Below, piece after piece: positions 23,301 to 36,128 of a stretch of DNA of 64,000 nucleotides. The stretch comes from Tetranychus cinnabarinus. Taxonomy: Eukaryota; Arthropoda; Arachnida; Trombidiformes; Tetranychidae. Position 1 is the stretch's first letter. Each line of letters starts with the position of its first letter. Below the pieces are notes generated by a model that worked only from the letters and a program-made list of their open reading frames with translations, did no database searches and was not told the DNA's origin. Location of the stretch: positions 7,006,001-7,070,000 of the forward strand of contig WHVY01000003.1 of NCBI GenBank assembly GCA_022266195.1. Direction: 5' to 3'. A program made the translations under genes and the position numbers.

Positions 23301-25855
23301 CATCTTCATCTCACTCTCATTTACTTTTCATTTTTTTTGCCATCTTTTCTCCAACATTTTTGGCTTATCATTTTGAACTTAAACCTAACCTTAATCAAAT
23401 TGGTTAACTTTAATTGCTTTTAATTGTGGTAATTTAGTGTAACAAAAGTGCCCAGTAATATGATGTGCTCATGTGTTGAATGAAAACAAAATGATAATTG
23501 TATTAATACTGAGAAAAACTCAGGTTATCTTCTTTCCTCATCATCTTCCCAAAATGATTATCTTAAATCGAGGTCAACACGTTACAAGTCTAATGGTTGT
23601 ATCTTTATTATGCTAGTTTGCAAACAATTAACAAATCAAGTCATGATGATTAAGACTATTTCAGTTTGTCTTTTCGGTACATTAACATGCAAGTATACAA
23701 AAATAAAATGAAATTGTAAAACGTTTGTATTTGTATTGGTTTAGAGATATTTATTTCATCAAATATCATTGAAAGGTTAATTTCAATTTCTTAATTGTTT
23801 CAATGTTTTCATGAATGAATATAATGATAACTTATACAGTGAGTTTTGTTAATTGTTTTGAATTAAGTTAACTATTAACCTTGAGCTGATTCACAGTATG
23901 GAGAAGAGGTAAAAATACAATAAAATCAAAGTGCATTTTAATTCATTATAAATATTCATTTTGAATATTTGCTTCTTTTGATTTGATGTTAAAAGTCAAT
24001 GATTGTTAAACTGTTGACAAAAGGAAATGTTAACTTGTTGTAATTGTTGGCTTGTTGTCAGAATTTACAGAATTTACCTTTAATTGTAGAGAAAAATTTC
24101 ATTTTACTTTTTCACCATTAATTGTTATGAGAGTGAAAAATCAACATTATAATTGTACTCACAGGCAAGATGCAATTTAATGATAAATTTTCCCATGGCT
24201 ATCAATTTAATTGTACAGAGTTTGCAGTTTAATCATCATTAACCCAAGCTATGATAAGTGAACTGATGAACCTCAACTAAATTGTCATGTTTCCAATTGA
24301 GCTAAGTCATTGTCACCATTAGAAGCCAGTTATCATTTTAATTCATGTATAATCAAATGGTAATCTCTGCTTACTAAATGGTTGAAATTAGCAAAAAATG
24401 GCCAAGCTCGATGGTGACTTTGAAATGTTCATTTGAAACCATTCATTTGCTATCATGTATTAACCTCTCTTTACGTGTTTAACCCAATCTTTATTGCACT
24501 CGGTCAGTGACAGCGATACGGATAGATTGCTTTCAATGGACTTCCTTTGGGATCGGCTATTTTATACCATAGTTTTTGATTCGCAAATGTTAAACAATAA
24601 GTTGTCGGCAATAGAAGTGAAATAAATTATAATAGTGACAGTCAAATCTAGATTTTTATCTTTCTTTCTTTATCAACTCTTCTGTAATTTCAATGAAAAT
24701 GACACTCACCTTCATGGTTATCTCTTTACCCTATGAATCTTTCCAACCATCAAGCTTTCATTATCATTTCATTACTCACTTCTTTCATTTTGTTTATTGT
24801 CAACATTTCGTTTTCCCATTTTTTTTCTCTTCTCCTTTTCACTTTCCATTCCTACTTTTTTCCCATTATCTGTATTTCAATTGAATGTGATTTATATTTT
24901 TTTTCTAACGATAATCTTTTCTTTTCTCTCTTTACCTTATCATCTTTCCCTTGCTTACTGACTTTTAGCTTATGTAAATACACTTGAAACCAAGAATAAT
25001 TTGGCTGCAGCACTTCAGGATCTCGACTGGCTTCCCCTTGTCATGATAATTTTATCTTTGATGGTTTTCATTTTTTGTTCACTTTTAACCTTAATTGTTT
25101 GGCGCAAAAATCGCAGGCTATTATCATCATCTTCCAACCAATTATCTTCAGGGGAACCAGCAAGATCTGGAAACATACGATCCAAGGCTAGCCACATGGT
25201 TAAACCATTGAAAGCCAGTACCAAAGAAAATTTGGTCAACTGGAGGAAAGTTTCTGCTCCTGGGTCTAAAAGATCATTTCTTGGTAGTCATGGAAGTAAT
25301 GTTGGACTAAACATTTCAGGCGGTTGTTCAGCAACTTCTGGAACCATTGATTCTAATCACGAATTTGAATATCTCTCCTTTGATTCACCTGAAAGCTCGT
25401 TGAAACTGAGGACAGCGGAATATCGATCTCGTCGTCCATTCACTGCCTTTCCAAATGGTTTAGGGTCTCAGTCTCGCCTTGAATTGACTAAAGAAAAGGT
25501 TATTCCAATTGGTGAACTTGATGAAATTGCTGAAATGTCTTCCAATGATTCTTCACATGACCATCATCCTCATCATCCTTCCCATCAAGTTCCTGGATCC
25601 AGAGTAACCTATGTTACCACTAAGGAAGAAATGATTGGCGATTATGAGAATCCATTGATGAGATCAGGCATTGATGAGGTTGATTGCACGGTTCCTCAAT
25701 TAATTCAAGTTCATATTTCCGAGCAAACCCAAAACATCATTCAAGCGATTCGCAGTGAACTTAAAAAATTTAATCCTATCACCGGTAATGTGCAAAGTCA
25801 ATCACAATCATCAACAGCTCATTTTAAAGAACCATCGACAACTAGCGATGCTTAA
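17306..25855 (+). CDS. mucin-like type I membrane protein with membrane-proximal SEA-like region
   Basis: Six exons join in phase: 17306-17359, 17565-17628, 17741-18835, 22323-22477, 22949-23117 and 24969-25855, giving 789 residues. Exon 1 is a signal peptide (MEIDLLQWSIILVLSISL). Residues about 40-386 are rich in Ser, Thr and Pro with many NxS/T sites, an extended glycosylated ectodomain. Residues about 387-494 (LTIFFETRLAEVFTKAYHK to MSNILGYNVTIKAE) look like a folded SEA-type module. One transmembrane helix lies at about 515-539 (WLPLVMIILSLMVFIFCSLL), followed by an arginine/lysine stop-transfer and a 250-residue cytoplasmic tail with a His-rich run (HDHHPHHPSH). The layout, and the AEPY...TLE stretch before the membrane, recall the UPF0606/KIAA1549 family, but that is a tentative inference. 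Introns of 3.5 kb and 1.85 kb are the longest in the window. Confidence 0.78.
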
Positions 25856-26132
25856 TTTTTTCCCTTCATCATTTCATTAAACTCACATAAAACTCAAATC
25901 AAAAATTGTAAAGGGGAAAACATCTCCTGACATTTCCATCTTCATTTTCCCCTGTTGAATTGGTTAAACCAAATTACTTTTGCAATTGGTTACATTTGTT
26001 GAACTTTTTTTTTATTTTACATACAAAGACCCTTTACAGCATGTTCACATGATTACCTTAATGTTAATCGAGAAGACATTCTGATTGTCACACTAAATTG
26101 TTAAATTTTTTTCTATTGATTGGTATTCAATC

Positions 26133-26138
26133 AATAAA
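26133..26138 (+). other. poly(A) signal of the mucin-like gene
   Basis: AATAAA 278 bp after the stop codon, in an AT-rich 3' untranslated region. Confidence 0.5.
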
Positions 26139-27530
26139 CAAATATAAATACATGTGCAATTGTGTATTCCATTTTTTTTATCAACAAACAAAATCAAACT
26201 TGAAATGTAAAATGACAAACAATTTACTCATTGTCAATCCATTAATTATTATCTAATTATTTAAGACCTACTTTTATAAATCAAAAACCCAACGAGACTC
26301 TCATTGTAAACATTATAAAAATTTTGTATTATTGTGCTTTTATTTTATGTTAAGAAAGCGATTGAAATATTTAAATGTAAATTGTCTTGACAATCATTTC
26401 AAATCACCTAATCTAACTAGCTATTGAATTGACACTTTCAAGTTTGATTAATCAGTTGGAACAACAAAGATTAATATCTTGACAAACCAAATGATTAAAC
26501 AAATTTACATCAATGTAGGAATGTAATTGTACAAAGGGTTTGATATAGCGTTTTATATCCTATTACCATCCATTACAATAATAATTGAGGGGAAACTGGT
26601 AAAACAGCAACTATTATAACCATTTACAGAGATAATTGCGAGTACAATCAAAGAGTTAACTTAATGTAGGTGTTAGTATGTTCAACTACTTGTCACAATT
26701 TAATGATACTAATGATTATCATTTACAAACCAAATAAAGTCTTACTTTGCCTGGTGAAAAAAGGTATATTAATAGAAGCAGTTATTAATGGACAAGTCGC
26801 ATGGTGGAAATGATGATCAGGTTTGATGGTGATGTTGACGATGTTAATGATGAAGATGAAAATGACAAAAATTTGAGATGAAAATTAAACATAAACCCTA
26901 TTAACATCATCGACTTTTTACCTTAAGGCAATCACGGTTAACTGAATTTAGCAAGCCATTGACATTACTCCTTTCATCGTCTTAATTTTGATTCTTTCCT
27001 TTTGTTTTCATCCTCATGTTATTATAATGGTTCATGCTTTCAATCCATTGCTATTACATCTTATTGTATGTATATAACTAGTTATATCATGTAATAACAC
27101 AACATTTCGTTTCGCTTTCATCGTTCAACTTCCATTTATTTGGAGATAATATTCTGGTTCTTCCATCAAAAAGCTTGTTCCAGAGTAAATTATGGCTTGT
27201 TGGTCTAACAACATGAAAATGGTAACCTCAGCTTCACAGTTTAACCATCACGGTGATCATCAGAAATTGTCATCTTCTGTTGCCTTTATCTTCCATCGTC
27301 TGCTTCTTTATAATATTTTACCAAAAAAAACAGGACTCACGAAATACCATTTACCTACCTAATCATTGTCATCATAATTTTACCTCTAACAATTGTAATA
27401 ACGCAACGTCCCCCGTATGTAGCTTTCTTTTTGTTTAGGTTTTTGTTTTTGGTTACAATTGTTGGTATCAGTTGATTGTTTTTCATGTTTAGTGTCGTCT
27501 TTGTACCTCCTTTGACCTTAATCCTTGTTT
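26139..27530. other. intergenic between convergent genes
   Basis: No gene seen. Short GAT/ATG runs near 26810-26870. The 61-codon frame at 27253-27438 has no supporting feature. Confidence 0.55.
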
Positions 27531-27536
27531 TATTTG
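27531..27536 (-). other. poly(A) signal of the guanylate cyclase gene
   Basis: AATAAA on the minus strand, 52 bp after the stop codon at 27588. Confidence 0.55.
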
Positions 27537-27587
27537 TATAATTTGATTATCATTGGAACCAAATTGATTTAAATTGACTCATTATCA

Positions 27588-30500
27588 TCATCTTCCTGTG
27601 GTCTTCTGATTTGGATCTATGACCTCTCCTTCCAACCAATAAGTCTTCATTATCCCTTTACCCTGTGTTGAGAGACAAGATACAAATTTTAGTTTAAATA
27701 TTGGTTGAAACAATTGAATTACTGGTTTAGTACCAATCAATACACCCAAACCTTCGTCTGTCCATTTGTTAAACTAGGCTGGTAAACTTGGCTATCTAAA
27801 TAACCCAATTTGAAATTGTATTGTTACAGCAAAACAGTCTACCGAGTATTTTTGTTAATTACACTGATGGTAATGATAGTGATCATAATGCATCAAACGC
27901 AGTAAATTTACAATGAAAAGGTCAATACAAGGGTTTGATTTTATTCAAACTTCTAAATATGAATGACCAGGATAATGGACATCCGACGGAAACAATTTGC
28001 TAACCGAAACAAAAATCTTTTTGTAAGGTAGGATCTTTTTCAATGCGGTCACATTATGGTTATACATTTTATTGAGTTGACTGACCCAACCTTTTTCATT
28101 TCAAATTGATTATAGTTAGACAATGAGTTAAAGTATTATAACAAATTACCATGTTGCTTTTGAATTAGGTTTTACTTGATTTGTATCATCATTCTCATCA
28201 TTTAGATTACTGTGCTATGTTGTTAAAAATATGTATAATCAACCTTGAGTGAACCTTTCAATTTCTGGAGTAAACCTTATTTTTCAGTTCTGGTTGCTTT
28301 ATAAATATTAAATTAAATTCACCTTATTTTTTTACAATATCCCAAGAAAAGTACAGTTTCAAACCATTAAATAACAAAAAGACTTGTGTGGGCTTTCAAA
28401 TTATAGCATGCATTATTTTGTCAACCTATCAAATCCTTTTTTTAAAAGCTACTTTCCATTGTTGTTGATGGTTAACCTTAAAAACGTAATGATAAGTGTC
28501 ATTGCAGTCTAAAATTACAACAATTTATTATGAAATAACGTTAATTTGTGACAGAATAATTTAATAGAATTGAAATAATGTCATTTAAATGAACTCAAAT
28601 GATGGTCAAAATTGAAAGATTCAAATTTATAACCTTGCAACTGTCGATCACAGCAAAAATCTGAATGCTCTTCGAGTAGGTTGATACTTTTAGTTGTTAC
28701 CAAATGTCTAATTTTTAGGAAACGATAAAATGGTCTAAATATCTGATTAAAGGCTGAATGAAAAAATTAGATATAAGTTGAAACACAAGACTAGACTCTT
28801 GATTCATTAAAACAACTGTGTTAACAAATCAATTTTGAAAAAATGGGTTAATTTAGCAGTAAACAAAAAATGACAAGTCTTACAATCTGAATCACATATG
28901 AATACACTTTTTTGAAAACTGAAACAATATGAAGAAATGTAGAAATTAAATTCTGGTTTCTTGAAATTTATGATGTCTTTGTGTTTCAGTTTCATTTTTC
29001 AGTGAATTAGGTTCCTGCCAAATATGGTAATTATTAAAAAGATTAATCTTTAAGAGCATAATCACTTCATTATAAAGTGTTGATATGTGAGAAAGTTATA
29101 AGCCGTGAATTGTGGTTGAAGTTTGCACTAATTTGGATAAATTGGACTTACCTTGATTTCAATTTCTCCTCTTGGAACAATTATAAAAGATCTGAAAAAT
29201 TGTTCAATGATATCTCTTGTCGCTTTTGAAATGTGAATTTTAAGAGGTTCTCCATGAGATTCCATTCTTGACGCAGTGTTAACTGTATCACCAAAAAGGC
29301 AATATTTAGGCATCTTAAGGCCTACAACGCCGGCAGCACATGGACCAGAATGGATACCAATACGAACCATTAGAGTCTTTTCAGGATCATGAGGAACTCT
29401 AGCATTACGCATTGCATTTCTTAATTCCAAAGCCATTCGACATATTTCTCTAACATGATCATTGCCTAAGAAACAAAACAATGTATAATGAGTAACCGGT
29501 GAAATGGAGCAAAACAAAGAAAAGATTAAAACTGACTAATGTATTACTTGTATTATCTCGTACATTACCATTTCTTATTGGTAAACCAGATGCAACCATA
29601 TAAGCATCGCCAATTGTCTCAACCTTGTAACAATCATATTTTTCAATTACATTATCAAATGTAGTGTATAAATAATTAAGTAAATCGACTACTTGAAGTG
29701 GTGTGCTTTCAGCTGATATATTGGTAAAGCCAACAATATCCGAGAAAAATATGGTAACAGCGTCAAATGCTTCTGGATAAACCTGACTACCCTTCTTCAA
29801 CTCTTCTGCTACAAATTGTGGTAATAATTGGTACAACAGTTCTTCAGTCTTTTTCTTCTCTTCCATCAGCGATTCAGTCTTCTCTTCAACCATACGTTCC
29901 AAGTTATTTGTGTATTGTTCCATACGACTGAGCAGATTGTCAAACAAATTTCGTGACGAGGTTCCTTTGGTAATGCGTTTGAGTATAGGCTTTATTGTGG
30001 CAAAGTCAGGTCTGCTATCAGGATTTTCGTGCCAAGCTGCATGCATCAATCTAATCAACTCTCTTGGTGCCTCATCGGCTGACACTTCAGGGCGAAAGGG
30101 TGGAACCATGCCCATCCTGATTCTATCTAAAATCTCGTCTGGTTCCATGTGTGCTCGTTTACGCCCAAGCCTCTCCATTGACTCAAAAGGACCTGATCGA
30201 GTGATTATTTCCTGTAAAATGATTGCATACGAGTAAACATCACCCTTCTGGGAACCAGTATTGAATGGATCTCGTTCACGTAAATGCTCAGGAGCTTTCC
30301 AGAAAAATTTCCGTGGATTAAAATCTTCCATACGGTCTATCTGCTTACGAAACTCTCTGATACCATAATCTGTTATTTTCACGGTGAACCTTTCATTGAT
30401 GATACAATTAGAGGAGTTGAGGTTACCATGAAACTGTATCGGTGAAGAGTGAAGGTAACTCATTCCTTCGGCAATGTCAGTAATCATGGCATATTTAAAG

Positions 30501-32334
30501 ACCCAATCTAATTGTATGGCCTCATTTTCAAGTAAATCTCGCAAGCTACCTCGTAAACATAATTCCGTTATTATGGCTCTATTGGGTTCTTCAGTACACA
30601 GTCCAACAAATCGACTTAGATTCTCGTGAAGTGTTTCTCTCATCTATTGAAGGAAAGATAAAATTAACAAACCAATACAATGTGCTAAGCAACATTTGCT
30701 AATCAAATCAATTTGAGGATGAGCGTTTATTCGTTTCTCTTGATTTGTATCTGCTGAGGAATCCAACGATTTGATTGAATTGCTACTCACTTGTTTCAGT
30801 TCCATGAGTAAGGCTCTGTTTATGGAAAATTTTTTGACAGGAACCACTTTAACTGCAACTCGGACTCCCTATTAACAGTACCATTAATAATGAGTAGTGA
30901 AAGGAGAGCTCTTAATCAATTAAACATGTATTTAGCGGTTCAAGTTTCACGTTTTACTTGACTTACTTTGTGCATTGCAACCAACACTCCAGAAATATTT
31001 TTCAATGTTCCCGTTGTACTTGCCATCGATATCGGAGAAGCTACACTTGCTGCTGATTTACGGAAACTTGCCTCGCTAATTCCTAATGATAAAGTTGATC
31101 TTTTACCAAGTTGACGTTCAGGAAAAACCAGATCATCCCATTTTATTTGCCACCATAAATCGCCTAAATCAACTTCGAATTTGATCTTTTTACTAACAAA
31201 ATGGGCGACCAAAGCGATTATTGCGATGATAACCATTGATACTCCAATAATTGGAAACACTGAATGATATAATCAGTGAGTATTACCATTGTTGATTAAG
31301 TGGGTAAAATTCAGTAAAATTAACATATTAGTTGAGTTACATATCAATGCCGATTTCAATGTTCAAATAATTCATTAACTTATGTACCTCAGCGCACGTA
31401 CTTATTAAATTTTAACCCTAGAGCTAGTCTTAACTCATTATTTTGATTAAAGAATCAAAAATTATCTTGAGAAACAATGATAGTCGAATTAATCCGATTC
31501 TTTCTGACTTTAACTAATTGGTACTACAAAATTGAGAAACTTTTTGCAGTTGTATTCCGGTTATTTTACAAATTGATTGAGAATAAAAATTAATCTATTC
31601 CTATTATATCATATTTAATTACAATTATTTAATTGGAAACGATGTATGGACAATTAATCTCAAAATAAGATCAACTGATTGGATAGATTTACTCAATTTT
31701 TTGTCTCTCTCATAACTTTCATCAAAATTGAAATTGCCGGTTCATTATTTTAGGGTCTCACTAAAAGACCAAAATTGGCCAAACGACCAAAAATGGCCAA
31801 AAATGGCCAAAATTGATTTAAAACATATAAAATATGCATATTTAATATTTTTTAATATAATTTAGCCAATTACTGATGCTTATTAAGTATTTTTAGACTA
31901 AAAAAAGTTGTAATTAACGAAAAAAATTGAGAATTAAATGGAATAACAAATTGAAGCAAATTTAGATACGATCCCTCAAATTTTTACAACAACAGATGGC
32001 AGCACATTTTGAGGGACCGTATCCAAATTTGCTTCAATTTGTTATTCCATTTAATTCTCAATTTTTTTCGTTAATTACAACTTTTTTTAGTCTAAAAATA
32101 CTTAATAAGCATCAGTAATTGGCTAAATTATATTAAAAAATATTAAATATGCATATTTTATATGTTTTAAATCAATTTTGGCCATTTTTGGCCATTTTTG
32201 GCCATTTTTGGTCGTTTGGCCAATTTTGGTCTTTTAGTGAGACCCATTATTTTACATGGAAAGCAAGACAACATTAAAGTAACACATGATTGAAATCACA
32301 TGGCGAACTTACCCACTTCAAGCCAGGATGGCAT
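27588..32334 (-). CDS. membrane guanylate cyclase lacking a ligand-binding ectodomain
   Basis: Makes cyclic GMP from GTP at the membrane. Minus-strand exons in order: 32334-32313, 31259-30967, 30868-30791, 30643-29569, 29465-29152 and 27662-27588; all phases agree and give 618 residues. Seven N-terminal residues (MPSWLEV) lead directly into a membrane helix (about 8-31). A kinase-homology domain follows, with degenerate catalysis (FHGNLNSSN in place of HRD; DYG in place of DFG), then a dimerising coiled coil (about 356-398) and the cyclase domain. Cyclase residues are intact: both metal Asp (FSDIVGF, IGDAYM), the guanine-specifying Glu and Cys (YKVETIG, PKYCLFG) and NTASRMES. The last exon supplies GKGIMKTYWL. 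Natriuretic-peptide-type cyclases are about 1,050 residues with a long ANF-receptor ectodomain, which is absent here. Upstream of the ATG an in-frame stop and the divergent gene at 32688 leave little room for it. Confidence 0.87.
31743..32254. mobile_element. foldback element with 9-10 bp target duplication, in cyclase intron 1
   Basis: The element is 31753-32245: arms 31753-31980 and about 32008-32245 are inverse copies, with a 27-bp loop. Ends are GGGTCTCACTAAAAGACC and its complement. The direct repeat CATTATTTTA flanks it (31743-31752 and 32245-32254; the shared C may belong to the element, leaving 9 bp). A 9-11 bp duplication with long inverted arms fits Mutator-like (MULE) foldback elements. 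The right arm has one more AAAAATGGCC decamer than the left. No coding capacity. Transcribed within the intron it would form a long RNA hairpin. Confidence 0.88.
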
Positions 32335-32687
32335 GATAATTAATCCCTTTTTGTTTCGTTAATTTGTTGTATTTCTTTTTACTTTTAGTGTTTAATTGTG
32401 TTTAAACGAGGCTAGTCATTGGCCAATCGAAAGCACATATGTTGGTACGGAAAGAATGATCAAATATTAACAAGTGAAACACTCGCCATTGATGTTATTT
32501 TTGTGATCAAATTTTTCTTTGTGTTGTCTGGCTCTTCACAATTGAAAGTTTACTTTATTGGATACAATTATAGTTGATCAGTCTTTCAATCTTTGGTCCA
32601 TCAACTGTAGCTGGTAATTAAGAGATTAATTATCTGTGATATTCACAAGTCCGATCTGTCAAGCAAAGAACTGGTCAAAGTTTAGTC

Positions 32688-33903
32688 ATGGTTAAATACA
32701 AAGCTGGAGATGTAATACAACAAGATAAACCATTTGTCCATGTATTGAACCTGTCCGAACGAGGTAAAAGATGTGACCATTGTTTTACTGCTAGGTAAAT
32801 ATGATTGTCCAAAGTTGATCATGATCTTTAGATAATCTCTAATCGATCTATTGACAGTGTTTATCATGTTGTTTACTTTTTTTTCATTATCCTATTAACT
32901 CAGCCCTAAGCTTCAGCGATGCTCACGTTGTAAAGTCAAGTTTTATTGCAGTAAAGCATGCCAAGCAGAAGATTGGTCGGCTGGTCATAAATTGGGTGAA
33001 TGTTTACTGTATATTGCTGATATTGACAAGTTTAATGGTCGATTGATCAATTTGGACACACCTCGATTGCTTCTACGGTTATCACTCATACTAACCAAAA
33101 AACCTGAACAAGCATTTAAAAGCTATGCCACAAACCTTAATGATGGTTCACCGAGAACCTTCAACTCACTAATGGATCACAAAGAAAACCTTGAAAAAGA
33201 TGAAAATCGAGTCACTATTTACGAGGAAATGTGTTACCTTTACGGAACATTGAATTGTTTCTTCGATCCCGATCAAATTTTATCTAGCTTTGGTAAGTTG
33301 TTAATCAATGGGTTTACAATTTTGGACAATACATTCTCCGAGATTGGTTATGGTATCTTCATTGGAGCTTCACAATTTGATCATAGCTGTAAACCGAACT
33401 GTGTTCCTGTGTTTGATGGTACAACTCTAAGGATTAGGGCAATGACTGACATTGACACCGAAGTTGAACCCATACTAATTACATATCTAGATATAACCCA
33501 ACCAACGGAGAAAAGAAGAGAAATTCTGTCTAACAAATATTATTTCGATTGTGAATGCGCTAGATGCAAAGAAGGTCCCAACATAGAGCCTTGGTTTGAA
33601 GAAAAACTCACAAATTTCATCAGATTAACTAGTGAAAGAAGATGGAAAGATGCTGATGAACTGGGAAGAGAGTTATTACCTGTCTTTGAAAGTTATTTTC
33701 AATATCATCATCCAGAATTAACTGTCCATTTAATGCAGTTATTGCAAATTCGGCGGAATATGGGTGCAAAGGTTTACAGTTTATCTGATAGAATCACCAA
33801 AGATATTAAAGAAAAGCTCTACAAATCAATAATGATTACCCATGGATCTGATCATAGTCTATACAAGAATGAATATTTTGATTTGATGAAAGATTTAGAC
33901 TGA
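32688..33903 (+). CDS. SMYD-type SET/MYND protein, possibly catalytically altered
   Basis: Exons 32688-32794 and 32904-33903 join in phase (GTAAAT donor) to give 368 residues. Best likeness is to SMYD3, a lysine methyltransferase of 428 residues. A MYND zinc finger lies at about 26-69 (CDHC, CSRC, CSKAC, HKLGEC). The split SET core follows (GYGIFIGASQFDHSC, then ILITYLD). A post-SET cysteine cluster (FDCECARC) and a shortened TPR-like C-terminus (MITHGSDHSLY) end it. Two oddities: the SAM-contacting motif NHSC reads DHSC (Asp at about 195), and the N-terminal SET strand with the usual GxG/GNGLRA is missing, the protein starting at MVKYKAGDVI. An upstream exon may have been missed: the frame is open back to a TGA at 32637 but shows no GxG. 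It is divergently placed from the guanylate cyclase, 353 bp apart. Confidence 0.82.
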
Positions 33904-34553
33904 TCATAGTTTTGCCATCTTTCCTAACCTGAACGTGATACTTTCTGCATTAAGTAGCCTCTGTTTGACTACATATATTGAAACGCAAACAGCAATAATA
34001 CTCATTAAAATCCATAACCGAATATTAGATGAAAAACTGGAAATGATATTTAATAACATCTTTATTGGTTTGATTTCAAGAAAGAAGTAATTCTGTACAA
34101 CGCTTGATTCATTATGGATTTATAAACATTTCGACATAATAGTTTAGACAACTGAAATATGATGGAAATTAAACGTTACCTGTATTGATGGATTCTCATC
34201 ACGAAATCACAACCCTCATGTCACAAATTCAATACATTCATTGTAAAATGACCATTATCTTCTTAATTGTCTTTATAAACGCAATTTGTTCGATTTCTTC
34301 CGAATTGACCTCAATATAATGGTTTTTGTGGTTTTAATTAAGCTGATCAGAACTAATTTAAAACTAGTCTTAAAAAACTCTCACTTTCAGCTCTTATTGA
34401 AATACAATTACAAGCAAAATGGATTATTATTAAGCGTTTATTTCAACATGTAATAATTGCAACTAAAAATATATTAAATGTGTGATTTTTATAAAAATTG
34501 CTGTCAATTAACAAGAATTCAATGTAAGGGTGAAATTACGATTGAATGTATTT
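33904..34553. other. intergenic between convergent genes
   Basis: No gene seen; holds the 3' untranslated regions of the SMYD-type and Ly6-like genes, which end tail to tail. Confidence 0.6.
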
Positions 34554-35627
34554 CTATAAATATGTAAAAATTAAGACAGATATGACAGTTAAAAGCAATA
34601 TTAAACCGGGTTTGATTTTCGCCGAGGAATTGCAAAAATCTTGATTACAAAAACATTTATCCATCCGAGTTCCAAAAACGTATTCTGTCTTGCATTTACT
34701 GGTAAAATCGATCGCCGTTCCCGCTGTATTGCCGGACGTATCGCACCCACGACGCCATTCAAGAACAATTCCTGCGATAGAAAGAAAGCGAATTTGATGA
34801 ATACATTAACCGATATGGTTCAATTTTTTGTCAGACTTCTTTAAATAATGTGAATATTGTAATTGTAATTGCCGCTTTATGGTATCAGTTTTCAAAGCAT
34901 ATGGTCATTGATACGTAGTATCAGATTGTGATGAGATTTTGTGCAGATAAATCAAGATCTCGATGGTGATATGATATTTGAGATATTATGTCAATTTAGT
35001 GTGACTTTAATGACTTTCTGTGCGTCAACAACTTGAACAATAATTTTATCTTTCATGGGGTTTTAGTTGGAAATCGTATTCCAATCTCTACTTCAAAAGC
35101 TCTAATAATTTTGTTTGTTTGCTTTGATTGGTGATCACCTACAATGGCTGCTTTCTTCATTAGATATCCCAAAAATACAAGCTCATCATATAAAATGAAA
35201 GCCAAACAATTGAGATTAATTCAAATTAGTCTACTGGACCAAGTCGTGTATTTCAGTTAATTAAAAACAAAGTGAAAAATGTAAAAATCTTACCATTGGA
35301 ATCAGATATGGAAAACATCTCACAACCTGCTGGACACTCTCTGAACGGAACCACAGCGGCAGTGAAAAATTTGGGACTGCAATTGTCTGGACTGTTGTAA
35401 CAATTGAGATCAGTACATCGGTTTATCGTAAAATAACAGGTAAAACATTTAACAGATTCAACTGAGTTTGTAACAAAAAGAGTATAGAAATTGGATCAAC
35501 GTTTGGATTAAATGCGAGTTTAGTTGACTGTTGTTGACAAGAAATTTGAAAAAAATCATTGATAATTACCTGATGGTTGAAAACTGATTAAAACTGCTAG
35601 AAGAAGTGGAAAAGCTGTTAAATCCAT
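34554..35627 (-). CDS. Ly6/quiver-like GPI-anchored cell-surface protein
   Basis: Minus-strand exons 35627-35570, 35461-35294 and 34771-34554 join in phase and give 147 residues. Residues 1 to about 19 are a signal peptide (MDLTAFPLLLAVLISFQPS). The mature part begins KCFTCYF, has cysteine-rich segments (NRCTDLNCY, NCSPKFF, ECPAGCEMF, RRGCD, KC) and ends the domain with CFCNQDFCN, the Cys-x-Cys...Cys-Asn signature of Ly6/three-finger folds. A final hydrophobic tail (GLILLLTVISVLIFTYL) directly before the stop fits GPI-anchor processing. Insect relatives (quiver/sleepless, boudin) tune ion channels or septate junctions; the role here is not inferable. The longest plus-strand frame over the third exon is a shadow. 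Confidence 0.85.
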
Positions 35628-36128
35628 GATTTGGTTTGATTAGTTAACTGGACATAAATCATCTATGCACTTGAAATGGTTATTTCAATCTTTGGTGTAA
35701 GTTGTTCAATTCAACTTTGTGGTAAATTATGAACTTTGCAAATCATTGTATTAATCAAGCCTCCTCATCAATTTCTCATTTCTTTTCCTGGTCCATCTCT
35801 TCCAATATAGTTGTTTGGCTTTATATGATTGTTATTTGGATTGACATCATTTCATCAAAGGTGACTCAACACAATTATTTTATCATTTCTCGGATAATCT
35901 TGCCTTCTATTGGGTCCATCATCACCATCTCTGCCATTCACTCAAGATGCTAAATCATTGTGATTCAAAGTTTTTTGTCCCAATTATTGATCAGACCTGA
36001 TCGAATCATTTAATTTACATAATTGAGTAAACAATCATTCTCTGTTGATCGTAGATTAAATCTTCGCATGATAATCCTTTGTCTGTAATTCAATGAGTCT
36101 CTTGTACGGAGGCTCATTGAATGCTGAG

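Noticed and set aside
34641..34844. 67-codon plus-strand frame
   Set aside because: Antisense shadow of the third exon of the Ly6-like gene.
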